DNA of 64,000 bases, from the NCBI GenBank assembly GCA_014526335.1, contig JACTAT010000001.1, forward strand, positions 3,462,596 to 3,526,595. The letters are read 5' to 3'. A model generated the notes under the pieces. It saw only the letters and a list, made by a program, of their open reading frames with translations, was not told the DNA's origin and did not search any database. Positions 22,459 to 34,259 of this stretch are shown here, piece by piece (position 1 is the first letter of the stretch; every line of letters starts with the position of its first letter). The DNA comes from Chrysaora quinquecirrha. Taxonomy: Eukaryota > Cnidaria > Scyphozoa > Semaeostomeae > Pelagiidae. A program made the position numbers and the translations under genes.

Positions 22459-23655
22459 TTAAATACTTGATTTTTGTCCCTCTTCCAGGCATCTTTTATC
22501 CACAAACTCCACAGATAATTTTTTCAGTCCTGTTTGAGCTTTCAAAGAGGGTTTTTCATTGTCCACCTTCAAATCGAAACTGACTGCCGAAGATTTTCTC
22601 CTGAAACTTTCAGACTCCATGTTACTCCGACTTGATTGCGAATTTAGCTCCGAATTCGATCTGATTTTCAAATCATTATCTTGGTTTGGTTTGTAGTTCT
22701 TTTTCTGCCCAACGTTCACGAAACTTAGAGCAATCCTCGCAGCTTTCCATCGTCTCTTATTTAGATTCTTACGTAGCTCTTTCTGGAACTCTCTCGTTCT
22801 CCAGCAGTAAGCAAGGGGCGATAGAATACTCGAAGTGAATGATATGACCTTGACAGCATACCCAACTACTGGTCTCTCGCGTTCACTGAATAGCTCCAAT
22901 ATGCAGCGCCCACATATGTTCTCAACTAAGTAATAAACAGCTATAGGACTCCAGCATATAATGAAGACACCAATCAACAGCGCCGAGGTTTTTGTGGCTC
23001 GCAATTCCAGGATTTTACTAATGTTTTTTGAGAAGGCTTGAGTAATGGAGATTTTACGGTGGCCACTTAAATCGGGCTCGTTTTTACTCAGGCGAAAAGC
23101 AACTAACCAGATCCATGCGTAGGACACAGTGAGAAATATCAGAGGCAGGATAATAGTACCAACTATGACAGCGATGCTCCATTCAGCCCATGGCATATAC
23201 ACGCAATTATCATCAACGTTTAATTGTGTCTGAATTCTGCTTCCGAATGGAATAAGGTCTACAGTGATTACGATTACAGTTTCGACAGCCATCGCAACTA
23301 CCATGCTCGCTCGGGTGACTATTTTCGGGTATCGTAACGGATACTTTGTCGCAATTAATCTGTCGATACAGACCAGTACTAAATTCAGCGTTAGCAGATG
23401 CCCACAGACGAAATACGGGAATCGAAACAGATCGCAAATCCATGCTGCTTTCTTGTCGTAATCCAAATGTTTCAAGCAATACGCTGGTACGACGACGAAT
23501 CCTTGTACAGTTGCGGTTATAAGGAAGAATATGATTGGATAATTCGCTGGTTTCGTCAGCAGTCGACTCGAAAAAATTGTCGCTAACGTAAACAAGTTTA
23601 CGAGGATTATGAGCAAGCCGAGGATGATTAGCAACGGCAGTGTTACGTAGATCAT
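22459..23655 (-). CDS. Intronless class A (rhodopsin-like) orphan GPCR
   Basis: 398 residues in one exon with seven hydrophobic helices: plasma-membrane receptor coupling to G proteins. Seen: N20 in TM1 (the usual 1.50 Asn). C74 at the top of TM3 and C151 in the second extracellular loop form the expected disulfide. CIDRLIATKYPLRYP (96-110) is in place of DRY, with Leu at the third position. CWSP (234-237) is in TM6. SPLAY (279-283) replaces NPxxY, so the Asn is changed to Ser. The C-terminal tail of about 110 residues is basic and serine rich. The extracellular N-terminus is very short. The ligand cannot be inferred. Large families of intronless receptors like this are usual in cnidarians. 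The long single frame and coherent motifs make it a real gene. Confidence 0.92.
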   Translation of the reverse strand: MIYVTLPLLIILGLLIILVNLFTLATIFSSRLLTKPANYPIIFFLITATVQGFVVVPAYCLKHLDYDKKAAWICDLFRFPYFVCGHLLTLNLVLVCIDRLIATKYPLRYPKIVTRASMVVAMAVETVIVITVDLIPFGSRIQTQLNVDDNCVYMPWAEWSIAVIVGTIILPLIFLTVSYAWIWLVAFRLSKNEPDLSGHRKISITQAFSKNISKILELRATKTSALLIGVFIICWSPIAVYYLVENICGRCILELFSERERPVVGYAVKVISFTSSILSPLAYCWRTREFQKELRKNLNKRRWKAARIALSFVNVGQKKNYKPNQDNDLKIRSNSELNSQSSRSNMESESFRRKSSAVSFDLKVDNEKPSLKAQTGLKKLSVEFVDKRCLEEGQKSSI

Positions 23656-26199
23656 TTTCCTTCTTCCTGACTTCCTATGCTAATGCTTAGGCCAGGGTTC
23701 GTGAATTCTATCTCTAGGGTCCTTCAGTTCTCTCACTTAGGCCAAGGTTCTTAATCTTTATCCTTCGGTCTTTTAGCGACTTCATTGAAGGCCCAGGGCT
23801 CATTCAAAACTATGGTTCCATCGCAATAAGACAGAGCATGGAAAATAAAAGATGTTTTGAAGTTACCTCTCACTTTCTGAGTGTGTAAGCTTGTAAGCAT
23901 TTAGTGATTTGATTTACTGACTATTTCTTAAGTTGAACTCTGCAATGATGATTGGAAAGGTTTTCTGGAGCCTGTAGTATAAACATAGAAATAATTAAGT
24001 TTCTGTTTTGGGTAATGATTTAAATTCTGCTTTCAAGTAATGTTTTATGAAATTTTAAAACAATGTCTGATGTTTTGGCCAGGGCCATACAAATATAAGA
24101 ATATACCGTCTTAAGATTTGCAAGATATTCAAAGGTTCAAAACAGAGATGAAATGCTAAGAACCAACTCGAATTTCATATCTCATTCACCATTTCGACCA
24201 ATCAAATCACAGCAATTTATCACATGTTTACGATATCTGCACGCTGATTGGCTATTTTCAGAATTCAAGCAGTTTTCTCCTACCGAATTCTCTTCTATCA
24301 TTCTACAAACCTACAGCAGTTTATGAGTTTTTAAATGAACTAAAATTTATTTTTCAAGGAAAGCTGAAAAGATGAGGAATTTGTTAATGATTTTTCAGCG
24401 TGACTACTGTGAATTAATACTGGCCACCGACATTGCTATTCTTACGACATCCAAGATTTTTCCAGATTGACTGCAGTAGGGCCTAAAATAATCTTAAAAC
24501 GCTCTCGCCAACTGAGTTCCCGGAATGTTGGCTCAGAGTTTCTGAGGCATATTGGAGTCATGTTTACTAGAAGACAATTACACATATAAAATGAAATCAC
24601 AGTGTGGATTATCTCAATTAAAAATTTCATGGGAGCATCTGCAAAAAGCCCTGTTTCTAGCCAAACCCAGAGAACTGCTTAATCTTTAAAAAGGTTTGCG
24701 GCTGCTAGCCACTAGACAGCACTGCTTTTATAAGGGAAATTATCCACATCCCCAAATTTGTATTTATTTGAGCTGCACCTAGGAAGTCGAACACAATATC
24801 GAGTTCTTATATTGCTCAAGAAACAAGTGACAACTATAGCACAAAGCTAATCCAAGCAATGCGACCCCGGTCCTTTCTCTCAATGTGACAACATTTATTG
24901 ATTCCTCATGGCTATCTAAATACTCTACAATGCAGCGATTGTATCTCTAGCCTTCGTTACCTCTAATAAATTTTTCTGTTATTGGAGGCTTGGAGTTATT
25001 TTTCGGCTTTTTTTAACAAAACTTTAGCGGTCCTTTATACTTTACTGATGTGCTAGCGGCTAACATTCATGGTGTTTTCAACCGGAATGGCCAGCCTAAC
25101 CGTTGGCAATGCAAATAAATCGAAGACTGTGCACACAATTAAGCACTATGAACAGTACTGTTAACATTTAACAGTGCTATATAACAAGTGTATAAAGCAG
25201 TCAGAGGGTCACAATGATTGAATGGAATGCGTAATGGTTTGAATATCGTAAAGAATCATGAAAAGCGAAAACTGCGAGGACCGTGGAGAAACCAACCAAG
25301 CCTTATATCCATAAAGGCAAAAATAGCTAATCTAAGGATGTTTAGGTGCGTTTTTGTCAACCAACAATGGGTCATCTTGAAGAAAAAAGCTAATTTCAGC
25401 ATGCCCTTAGCTTGCTTTATAAGTCAGATAGCAAAGATAACTTTATGAATAGTCAACTGCAAGAGCATCAGTTTAATGATGTGAACATAAAAGAAAAAGT
25501 CAAAACTAGTTGAACTAAGAAGCAATATATGTGTCTTTGTGAACTTTGTTAAATCTAGAGAAAGCACTTGCATAAGAAATCCGTTAGCACTAAGCTAGTT
25601 ATGATTATAATGCGCAAATCAGTTGAATATGAAAGTGAATAATAGGCTAGAAAATCAGTTGAATGTGAAAGTGAATATTAAACTAGAAAAACATCTGCAT
25701 TTCTATTTGCATTACTTAATCTGCAATGATCGATTTAAACTTTGTCAGCTGAATTTGATTTGAGTTTTTTAAGATAAGCACATCAGTGTACTTAAATTAA
25801 CTATAAGAAATGCATAGAAAGTATAATTCAAGTAAATTGCCTAAAATAGATTGATTTTCGAAGGAAATCAGAGGGAAATGTAATGTGTTCGTTTTGTATA
25901 GCAATAGTAGGCCAAGTCGTGTAATTATATAATGAAACTGTGCTCTCGTTTTCTTATAGCTAAGAAACTCATAAGAAACAACACAAGCCATCTGTGTGAA
26001 AATCAAGAAACTCTTCTTGGATAGAGTAGAAGGGCAACTAAACACTAAGAAACTTCACTCGAAACTTTATCATTTTGAAACTTCATAACTGATATTTTTG
26101 ACGTGGTTTTATACCAATATCTATATCTATACCAATATCGTTGTTTTATACAAATATCTATACCACGGAAAGCTCTTCCACAGTAATGGTACCTGGGGA

Positions 26200-26550
26200 T
26201 GTGCTACGCTAGAGGGTATACTTTTTCGGCATTTTAGTCTAGCCAAGGGTATACTTTTTTACAATTTTGGTCTAGCCAAGGTTACCAAATTTAGTAATAT
26301 TGATATGGAGAATCGTCATGCTTTCAGCTTGTGTAAGCCTTGGAAAGTGAAAATTTCATCATACCCATTTTTTGAAGAAACGAGTAAAAGAAACAAGTCG
26401 ATCTTTGAAATTTCCAACTTAGGGCCAACAATTTCGCGCGTATAAGTCTAGCCAAGGGTATAATTTTGGTTTTGGTAGGAATTGGTCTAGCCAAGGGTAC
26501 AAGTTTCTCGGAAAAATTAGTCTAGTCAACGGTACCATATTGAATATGCT
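26200..26550. repeat. Degenerate repeat built on TCTAGCCAAGGGTATA
   Basis: At least five copies of GTCTAGCCAAGGGTA or close variants at irregular spacing (near 26218, 26241, 26270, 26446, 26487 and 26521). Each is followed by a T-rich stretch. Confidence 0.6.
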
Positions 26551-27952
26551 GGCGGCACAATCTTACTTAAAATTTGGCCAGAACAACGCCCCCCACCCGT
26601 GATTTATACGGACTTGTTCTGAGGGCTTGTTGTAAGGGATTTAAGATAAGCCACATTTCGATTCAAAGAAGTTCAACTGTATCCAGCAAGAGCTTTCTTT
26701 TCAGTTTCTTTCGATTGTACTACGGCAAAAAAGCCGGCGTATAAGAAATTTCTTCAAATAAGTAAGAACCTCAGGCTGAAAACAAAGTTTTATTTTGACA
26801 ACTGGTTTGGTGTTGCTGTTTGCATATTTAGGTGGTTGTTTGCTTAAGTTAGGTGGCAAACGTATCCTGAAGCAATGAAATCGTTCCCAAACGTCTAAAT
26901 TCAGGAAAGACGCAGGAAAACGATGAAGATTGTTATTCTACCCTGGCATTATTCTCGATAAAATTTACTACATTCACTTAAAAAGCGATAGCAGCTCGAA
27001 TTAACAAGTACAGTAAACATACGCTTGCAATCTCGAAAATTTACTTGTTGAACGAATTTTATATTCCCTCATCAAAAACTTGTGTGCGAATTCTGCATTC
27101 TGTCTCGAATACTCCTTGCCTTGATCAAATTTTCACAGAGCTTGAGATAGGGAATGTCAACTGGAGAACTTACGGAATACTGATACAAATATAGTACCTC
27201 AAGTAATGGGCGTGTAATTCATCAAAAATACAGTTAAAATTCACTTACGCATTCACAGCAACATCAGCAAGCCATTACAGCAACCAAATTTTCAAGCTCT
27301 GCGTCTTGGGCCTTCACCTATGTTCAAAATACAAAAATCCAGAATTAAGCAAGGCTAGTGCTGCAAATATCGAGCAAAAACCAAATGACAGTGCGAGCTC
27401 GAAAGCTTGCAATAATGAAGGCAGCTGTCGAAGAACTTCTGTTCTTAAGAATAAAAATTAGGAAGCTATAAATGTTTGATCAACCAGCATGTGTTATTTC
27501 ACAAACGGGGGGATGGGGTATTAATAAAGTAACAGCGATACATTCATAGGTATTACAGGTATTACGGGACTGTAATAAACAATTTGAAAACACGGTTTAC
27601 ATTCGCCATATCTTCAACTCTATGGAAATGTGAAAATTTTAACGAAATGGCGAATATTGAGGGTGGTAAAGAGAATTTCGTGAAACAGGATTGGCTGAAA
27701 ATCTTCGTTAGTTTTAAAACGTGAAAGCGAGCGTGAAAGGTTATTATTTAGACATGATAGCCACCACTTAGCTATCATGACAAGCCTTTGATATTTTGAG
27801 GGCAACGTTTCGGGAGAGATCCATTTCCTATCATCGGGCCACGAGAAGGCTATTATCTATTTACTTCAGACGTGAAAAAGTTTCTTCTTAAAGGGCGAAA
27901 AATAGAATTTAACATTTTTCCTACTGTTTCGTGATTCCAACCATCCTTTAGG

Positions 27953-28212
27953 CCCAAGCTAAACGTTCAAACATTATTTGTCAAACATTTAAACTTTGCA
28001 TGTCAAGCAAAATGTTTTACCGTTCGACCACATCACAAAACATTGCTCGTCAAACATTGTTCGCTTGCATCAACTCTTCAAAAAATTGCGCAACAAATTC
28101 TGCTTGTCAAGCAATGTTTTTGACGTATGCCAAACACGTTCAAACGTTGCTTGATAAACACATTTCAAATGTTTAAAAAACAATGTTTGGTCGTTTGGCC
28201 AAGGACTTACGC
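27953..28212. mobile_element. MITE with TAGGCCCAAGC / TTGGCCAAGGACTTA ends
   Basis: The left end TAGGCCCAAGCTAAACG, with AAACATT and GTCAAACATT blocks, is imperfectly mirrored by AATGTTTGGTCG and TTTGGCCAAGGACTTA at the right. The interior is a run of CAAACATTGC / GCAATGTTTG inverted motifs. Partial copies are at 15541 and 16138. Confidence 0.7.
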
Positions 28213-28319
28213 TTTAAGATACCACTCTCAAAATTTCAGAAAGCCTTCATAATTTGCAAGAAGTAGCTATTACTATCTGACGTATTATTCATTTGGAATG
28301 TTCTCAGACATTTAAATTT

Positions 28320-28575
28320 ATTTGTCAAGCCAAAGCCAAAGCTCTCCCCCCACTTTGACTTTTTCGCGTTTCGGCTATGTTGAGCCACCTTCAGCACCGT
28401 ATATGAATATATATCTGTCATGAATGGCGAGTACAAGGATAGATTTTTCCACAAGAGGCATACCACAATAGATGGGATTCGAACCTGGGCTGCATGACCA
28501 CAGAGCCAACTGCATTTCAACTGAGGTAAAGAACTTCATGAAATCGCCGAGTAACTCCCAAAGCCATACAGCCTA
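28320..28575 (-). repeat. SINE-A copy (minus orientation)
   Basis: On the minus strand it has AGTTGGCTCTGTGG, the B-box-like GGTTCGAATCCC and TGTGGTATGCCTCTTGTGG. It continues with CGCCATTCATGACAGATATA and AAGTCAAAGTGGGGGGAGAG, the same order as the copy at 2215. A further fragment of the body follows at 28555-28620. Confidence 0.75.
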
Positions 28576-29094
28576 AAGCTCTCCTCCCATTTTAAGGCAT
28601 TTAAATATGTCTTGTATTGCCAAAAAGAAAATAACATGATACCTTTGGCTGCAGAGACTAAACTTCTTCTTTGTATAACCAAACCGAGATATGGCTGACA
28701 AATAGAAAAAAAAAATTGTAGCAACAAATCGATTTATATCAGTAACTCAGTACTTTAAATTGGCTTATTAAAGGATCTAAAGTATACGCTCCTCTTATGA
28801 TCACACAGGCTAATGATCATGGAGAATATACCAATATCAATTTGAGAAAGATATTTTGGTAACAATTAACTAAAGAGACAAAAGCCACGTTCCATACTCA
28901 CTCTCAAGGCTACCTGGATACAAAGCTTTATTTTAAAGTAAAACTTATCTTTCATGCTATCATTTGACTCGCGTTATTGACTGAAATCACTGAACTACAA
29001 TACTGTACTGAACATCAAAGTTTGTCCAAGGCATGATTGTATATATGTTGCGGATATGATCATGCATTTGCATAATGATGTTTGAAGTTGCTGT

Positions 29095-29262
29095 GGCGTC
29101 AAAGCCTAAGGCTCATGGTGTCAGAAGCCCTCAGAAGCTCAGCGAAGTCGAGGCTCGAGCCCCAGCTACCGTAGCGTCACAAGCAGGGCCTAAGTCTCGA
29201 TTAGCTATCCTACTACTGAGATCCTAGCGAATGTCGCTAAATACACAATTTCACCTTCATAC
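29095..29262 (+). repeat. SINE-like repeat, family B (copy 2)
   Basis: GGCTCGAGCCCCAGC, CGTAGCGTCACAAGCAGG, CTACTACTGAGATCCTAGCG and ACACAATTTCACCTTCA follow the family order. It is more diverged than the copies at 21950 and 58315. Confidence 0.72.
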
Positions 29263-29609
29263 CTTTTACCCACATGTTCGTCAAAAGAAGTAAGGTCGTG
29301 TTGACGGACCTTCAGCGATATTCTACAAGCCATACATTGAACAGTTTTAAACTGTTTCTTAAATCCCAAAAACCAGCAAACGTTTTCAAAAATCGATTTT
29401 TTGGATACATTAACATGTGGCCAAATTATTACTAAGTACAATGTAATACATAACATTTCAAACTCGCATTGTTTCAGAAAGTGTATAAAGAAATCCGGCC
29501 ATAAAGATGTACTTCTTTCTATAAATACTCTTCAGATTCAATGTCTTATTTTTATGAAGACTTGAACAAAGACGGGATCAAACGACCCAACATTTCATTC
29601 AACCTGACT

Positions 29610-30130
29610 TAAATGTTTTAACTGTTTTAGGAGGGATGGCGAGGGAGACAGAAAACAGTGGGTGACGAGGAAGGTGGGAGGAATGGATGACCTGGGAAGG
29701 AGGGAGGGATGTTAATTTAACATTAGCGTCCAACAAGTTGGCAAATTGACCAAAACGTTTATCCAACCTTATCCAACATGTTTTTGACCGTTACGTTGGA
29801 GGGATATTGAGGGACACAGGTAGAGACGGATGGCGAGGGAGGGAGGGGGAAGGGATGACGAGGGAAGGAGGAGGATCTTATTTCGAAAATAGCATCCATC
29901 AAGGTGGCAAAACAGTTCGAAATTTATCATCCAACCTTATCCAACATTTTAGGGACCGTCCCCTTGGTGCCAGAGCCTCGAAGGGCCACAGGGAGTAGAA
30001 AATGAGAAACGAAGAAGATAGAGTGAGAAAGATGAATCGGAGGGAGGGATGGATGGCGAGGGGTGGAGGTAGGGTAGAGGGAAGGATCTTCTATAACATT
30101 AACAACCAACAAGGTGGTCTAACAATCCGA
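29610..30130 (+). repeat. Degenerate tandem repeat, three units of about 165-215 bp, purine-rich
   Basis: Each unit has an AGGGAGGGATGGCGAGGG-type purine stretch. This is followed by a junction like ATTAGCGTCCAACAAG(T)TGG and then ATCCAACCTTATCCAACAT. Junctions are at about 29713, 29885 and 30095. Confidence 0.7.
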
Positions 30131-30654
30131 TATTGGCAGCCCAAGAATTGCTGAATGCATGTTGGATGAAATGCTGGATCGTTCCGCTGTGTCTTATGGC
30201 ACAAACGACTTTTATAAGAATGATAAACCTTTATAAAAGACACACAGCTGAGAACTTTTTTTTTATATCGATCTAATTTCAAATTCATTATTTAGAGATC
30301 CAATTTATTATTAGCTGCATATAGTGTAAAAGCATGCAGGTTTTGAGATTTAAACTTGACAAAAAACTTGCTTTAAAATGTTTTTTTCGCTTTGAAAAGT
30401 GTCTTTGACAGGCAATAAAGTTACATCAAGTAATACAATAATGTTTAATAAAAAAACCCTGCATTTAATTTCCAGCCTTAATTTGCTATTTTAATTAAAT
30501 CAAGGGAATTGAATCGCCACCTTATACTGTATAATAATATAAATTCAAATTGATAATAAATAATTCATTTTCAAATTACTTAATCTTAAAGGAATCAGTC
30601 ATCTTTTTTTAGAAACTCCTTGTCATCAGTCTTTTATTTATCAGTCTTTAGGCC

Positions 30655-31010
30655 CAGACGCTTTTTTTTTGTTATCAAGAACCTAGCTCAAGGCCTATAG
30701 TTCCTAAAGTTCCATATTTGGACCTAGTTTGATTAAATTGTAGTACCGAAATTTCCTTAATAGCTCCTTAATTTTAAAAGCACATGAAGTGCCAAGACTA
30801 TCATAAAGAGACATGTGACCAAAGCTGGAAACTACCCAAAGTAACATTTGATACACGCGTAACACACAACTTATGTGGGTTTCGACTGCATATTAATCGA
30901 ACCGGCTTCCTATTTATTGATTGTTTGCAGTGATAAAAATATTCAAAATGGCAAAGTTCCTTAGCTCGTTAAGTTTTCGGCCTTCTACATGGAGGTTTCT
31001 AGCGAGCTAT
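30655..31010. repeat. Probable decayed relative of the ATAAGGAACC MITE group
   Basis: GACGCTTTTTTTTTGTTATC is followed by repeated AGTTCC/AAGTTCC and GGCCTTCTACATGGAGG. The 12987 element has a similar arrangement (CCTACATGTAGAAGGCC). Ends are not intact. Confidence 0.35.
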
Positions 31011-32251
31011 AGCTCCATTCCAGCCAGCTCGATTTTTATATACCCCCGCCCCGGCTATTGGTCCTTGTATGTGGCAAGTTGACTGTTCTGCTCGTGCGTT
31101 ATGACCCAGATATAAGTGTCACTGGTAGGGTAACCTATTCTAAGCAAAATAGGTATTACGAGACTCTATTGAAAAACATTAGAGCAGGTTTTTCTCAGAA
31201 TAAACAAACGCTTTCTCACCTTTCTATGTGCTTTCTTACACACTGCAATTTTCGCAAAACAAGATTCTTGCCTTTGAGAATTTCTGCAAAAAATGAAATG
31301 TAGGTCAATGAATGTCATAGATTGGATAACCCTATACACGATGCAGCTATCATCGTTGCACCATCCCGTCGCAAAGGTATTATTCCTACACGATGGCACT
31401 GATGCGTTATCACAGCACGGGGGTACAGAAGTAAAAATGAAATGTATTTCGTTGAAAAAAAAGGCCTGACTGGTCATACACGATGGGCTGTCATAGTACA
31501 CCATGACGACAATACAGTATAGCGGATTACAATGATAAGACAAAAATAAAACAGAAGTTAAGTATAGGCTAAGGAACACCCTGAATGAAGCCATATGGCT
31601 AATTCTTCTATTCCAGAAAAAAGATAAAAAACATCTCTATTCAGGATTATGTAAATAAGCAGAGATTAATCCAGATTAATCTAAAATATGGACAGAACCT
31701 GGCGAAAATTCGAGCAAACAGTTGACGGTTACATGCAATAAAAACCCAATGCTTCTTTCAAAGATAGTCCCAGAACTTTCAGTGATGAGATAAAAACCAA
31801 TCGCTTCTCACACAAACAGAATTCTTGATGAAATTAAAAACTCCAATGTTTGTGAAACCGGCAAGCAAATAATATCCATAATTTATTACCTGGCTATTTC
31901 TGGCTATCATTAACACTAAGTCTATCTCCGAACACTAGATTCGTGTTTAAGAAGAACCACAAAGTAATCATTTTCACTGTTAATAAGTCTACTTAAACGT
32001 TTTCAAGGCATCTTTAGGCTAAATCCGTCCACTAAAGAGATATTTGTGTGTTTTTAGTGTGTTTTCTAGCAAACATTAGCTCATTTCTTCATAAACTATG
32101 GTTTGCTGAGTATTGAACGCCCATTGAACGGACAGCCAGATGGAAGTAATTGGTGAAAAAGTAAACTATATTTAGCACGAGATTCACAAAAGGAGTTAAT
32201 CACTTCAATGACCTCAAAGGAATGAAGAAACGAAATAGTTTAAAAATTCTG

Positions 32252-32485
32252 AAGGCCCATTTCCACTTCGTTCGCATTCGCTGTTCGCTGTTCGCTAGCC
32301 ATCAAAAAATGGCGAACGCGAAGAGATTTTGATTTCCGCTGCAAGTCAAGCTAAAGCTTTCGCAAAAGTTTTACTTTGTTTATCGCCTAAAATTGATCAC
32401 GAAGGCTGTATTATGTTCCCAAGCGAGCGGCGAACTGCGAATTCACTAGCGAAGAGCGAATGCGAACGAAGTGGAAATGGGCCTT
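32252..32485. mobile_element. MITE with about 30-bp perfect terminal inverted repeats
   Basis: AAGGCCCATTTCCACTTCG plus TTCGCATTCGC at the left is exactly mirrored at the right (GCGAATGCGAACGAAG, then TGGAAATGGGCCTT). The interior has GTTCGCTGTTCGCTAGCC and GGCGAACGCG. Possible 3-bp TGA duplication at the borders. No coding capacity. Confidence 0.88.
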
Positions 32486-32489
32486 GAAC

Positions 32490-32907
32490 TAGACCTTTTC
32501 GAGGAAAGGCAACCGAGGTTGAAATTTTCAAAACTTCAGGATATCGAGTTTTCGATTCTAAAATCATAAAAAACAACTAAAACATTGTCCAGGTGCAAAG
32601 TAGTTCGCCTCTTTAGCGATAGTGCTATTGATTTTTTGAGCCTTCGAAGTTCCCGATTCTATAAGGGCTTTGACCGTGAAAAGTGACTGGGGGTGAAACT
32701 TTTCACCCCGCCACTCCGACTGGTCAAAGCCCTTATAAAATCTTGAACTTTGAACGCTCATAAAATCAATAATACAATCACTAAGATAGTAAAACATTGT
32801 ACCTAGTCAAAATTTTGGGTGCTTATGAATTTCGTATCGAAAACTCTCCATCACGAACGTCGGAGCAATTCCCATAAACTCAGCCATTCGTTGAAAAGGT
32901 CTATTCT
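32490..32907. mobile_element. Inverted-repeat element containing a strong hairpin
   Basis: Outer ends TAGACCTTTTCGAGG and GTTGAAAAGGTCTA are imperfect inverted repeats. The core at 32655-32742 is a long hairpin: TATAAGGGCTTTGACC and GGTCAAAGCCCTTATA, with further pairing of GGGGTGAAA / TTTCACCCC near the loop. It directly adjoins the 32252-32485 MITE. Confidence 0.65.
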
Positions 32908-33328
32908 ATGAAAATGGGGGAAATGTTAATTCTAATATTATGCATTCAAAAATTTCTTACCTTGGCATGAAAAATTTCTTTTGCTACCTCTGAATAAAGT
33001 ACCAAAGTTAACCAAATCTCCGCTAAAATGAATGAATATAATATACATATCATAAAAACAAAGCAAATATTGTCAGTTCTGCATTGAAATAAACAGTCAG
33101 TGGAGAGAAAAGGGAATGCAAAAAATGAGTGTGGAAAATCAAAGATGTAGATGAAAGTTCTAAAAATATCGCGAATGAAGAGTCATTCACTGTCGTATGT
33201 CATGTTAGTAACATTGCATTAATCTGCTCGAACTGATTTGTAACTGTTAAGAGTGAAGGGAATTGGAAGAATAGTAAACAGCTGGTTAGAGAAGTTTCGA
33301 AAGTAATATGTTTACATGAATCACTCCC

Positions 33329-33461
33329 AGGGGAATTTCAGTCGGAAAGGCGTACGAGACGAGATTTCTTATAAAACAAAAGGATTTTCAAGGGATTTCC
33401 ATGAAAACAATAGGACCTCCAGCAAAGGTGTATGAGATTTCCAAGGATTGAATTGCCCCTC
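33329..33461. mobile_element. Small MITE, GAGGGGC-terminus family (copy 2)
   Basis: AGGGGAATTTCAGTC on the left, TTGAATTGCCCCT on the right, with GGCGTACGAGA and CCAGCAAAGGTGTATGAG inside. It is collinear with the copy at 15115-15246. Confidence 0.75.
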
Positions 33462-34259
33462 AAAGCACTCAGTGGCGTAACGGACCTATGTTAAGGGAAT
33501 AAGAGCAACTCTTAACAAGCCACCGAGCTCGTGAACCTTGTGGGACCCAAAAGTATTCTTTTCGAGGCAACAGATAGAGGGTTCAATTAGGAATATCCAG
33601 TTCATTATCATTCCTGTGTTTTTGGTACCTCATCTGCAAATTCAGCTGAAAAACAGACATAAATTTAAACTGTTCCAAGAGCAATTCCGATCTCGTACGC
33701 CATTTATAGAGGTGATAGACCCCCTCGAAAAATGTTGCATCGGGAATAGGAATCTCATTCAAAGTTTCTATGAAGTGTGCCATTGGGAAAAAAATTTAAC
33801 TTGCCCCAAGTCTATTTCTAAATATCCTTGTCCAAAGGTCCACCATTCCACAAAAGAACAACGAAGAGTGAGGGTGAAAACTCCATAGAATCACGAAATG
33901 GTGGCCCTTAGGAGAAGGATATTAAGAAATGGACCTTGGGCAAGTCGAGAAGAGAAGATAGAACTGAAGGCAAATACTCTGTAAACATTCTTGAAAAGTT
34001 AATGATAATCCACTGACCATTGTTATTACTCGTTGCTATTAAATTTGTCTCCATGATACTTATGGGTAACGATTTCTGCAATCTGGCGTGTTTGACGTCA
34101 CTATTTGTACCAAGATGCCTCTTGAAAATGGAACTGAATGAATTCTCGCAGTGTGATGCCAACTGCTGTTAACCAATTCAGAACAACAGAAGTTCATCAA
34201 TCCTATCTGTATAAAAGAAATACTAATAAACAATTAAATATCAGTGGTAAGCACACGGA

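Noticed and set aside
30655..31010. Confident assignment to the TACACG MITE family
   Set aside because: Only short shared words and no intact termini; kept as a low-confidence repeat.
33538..33888. 116-codon plus-strand open frame
   Set aside because: Composition looks random, no recognised motif, surrounded by repeats.
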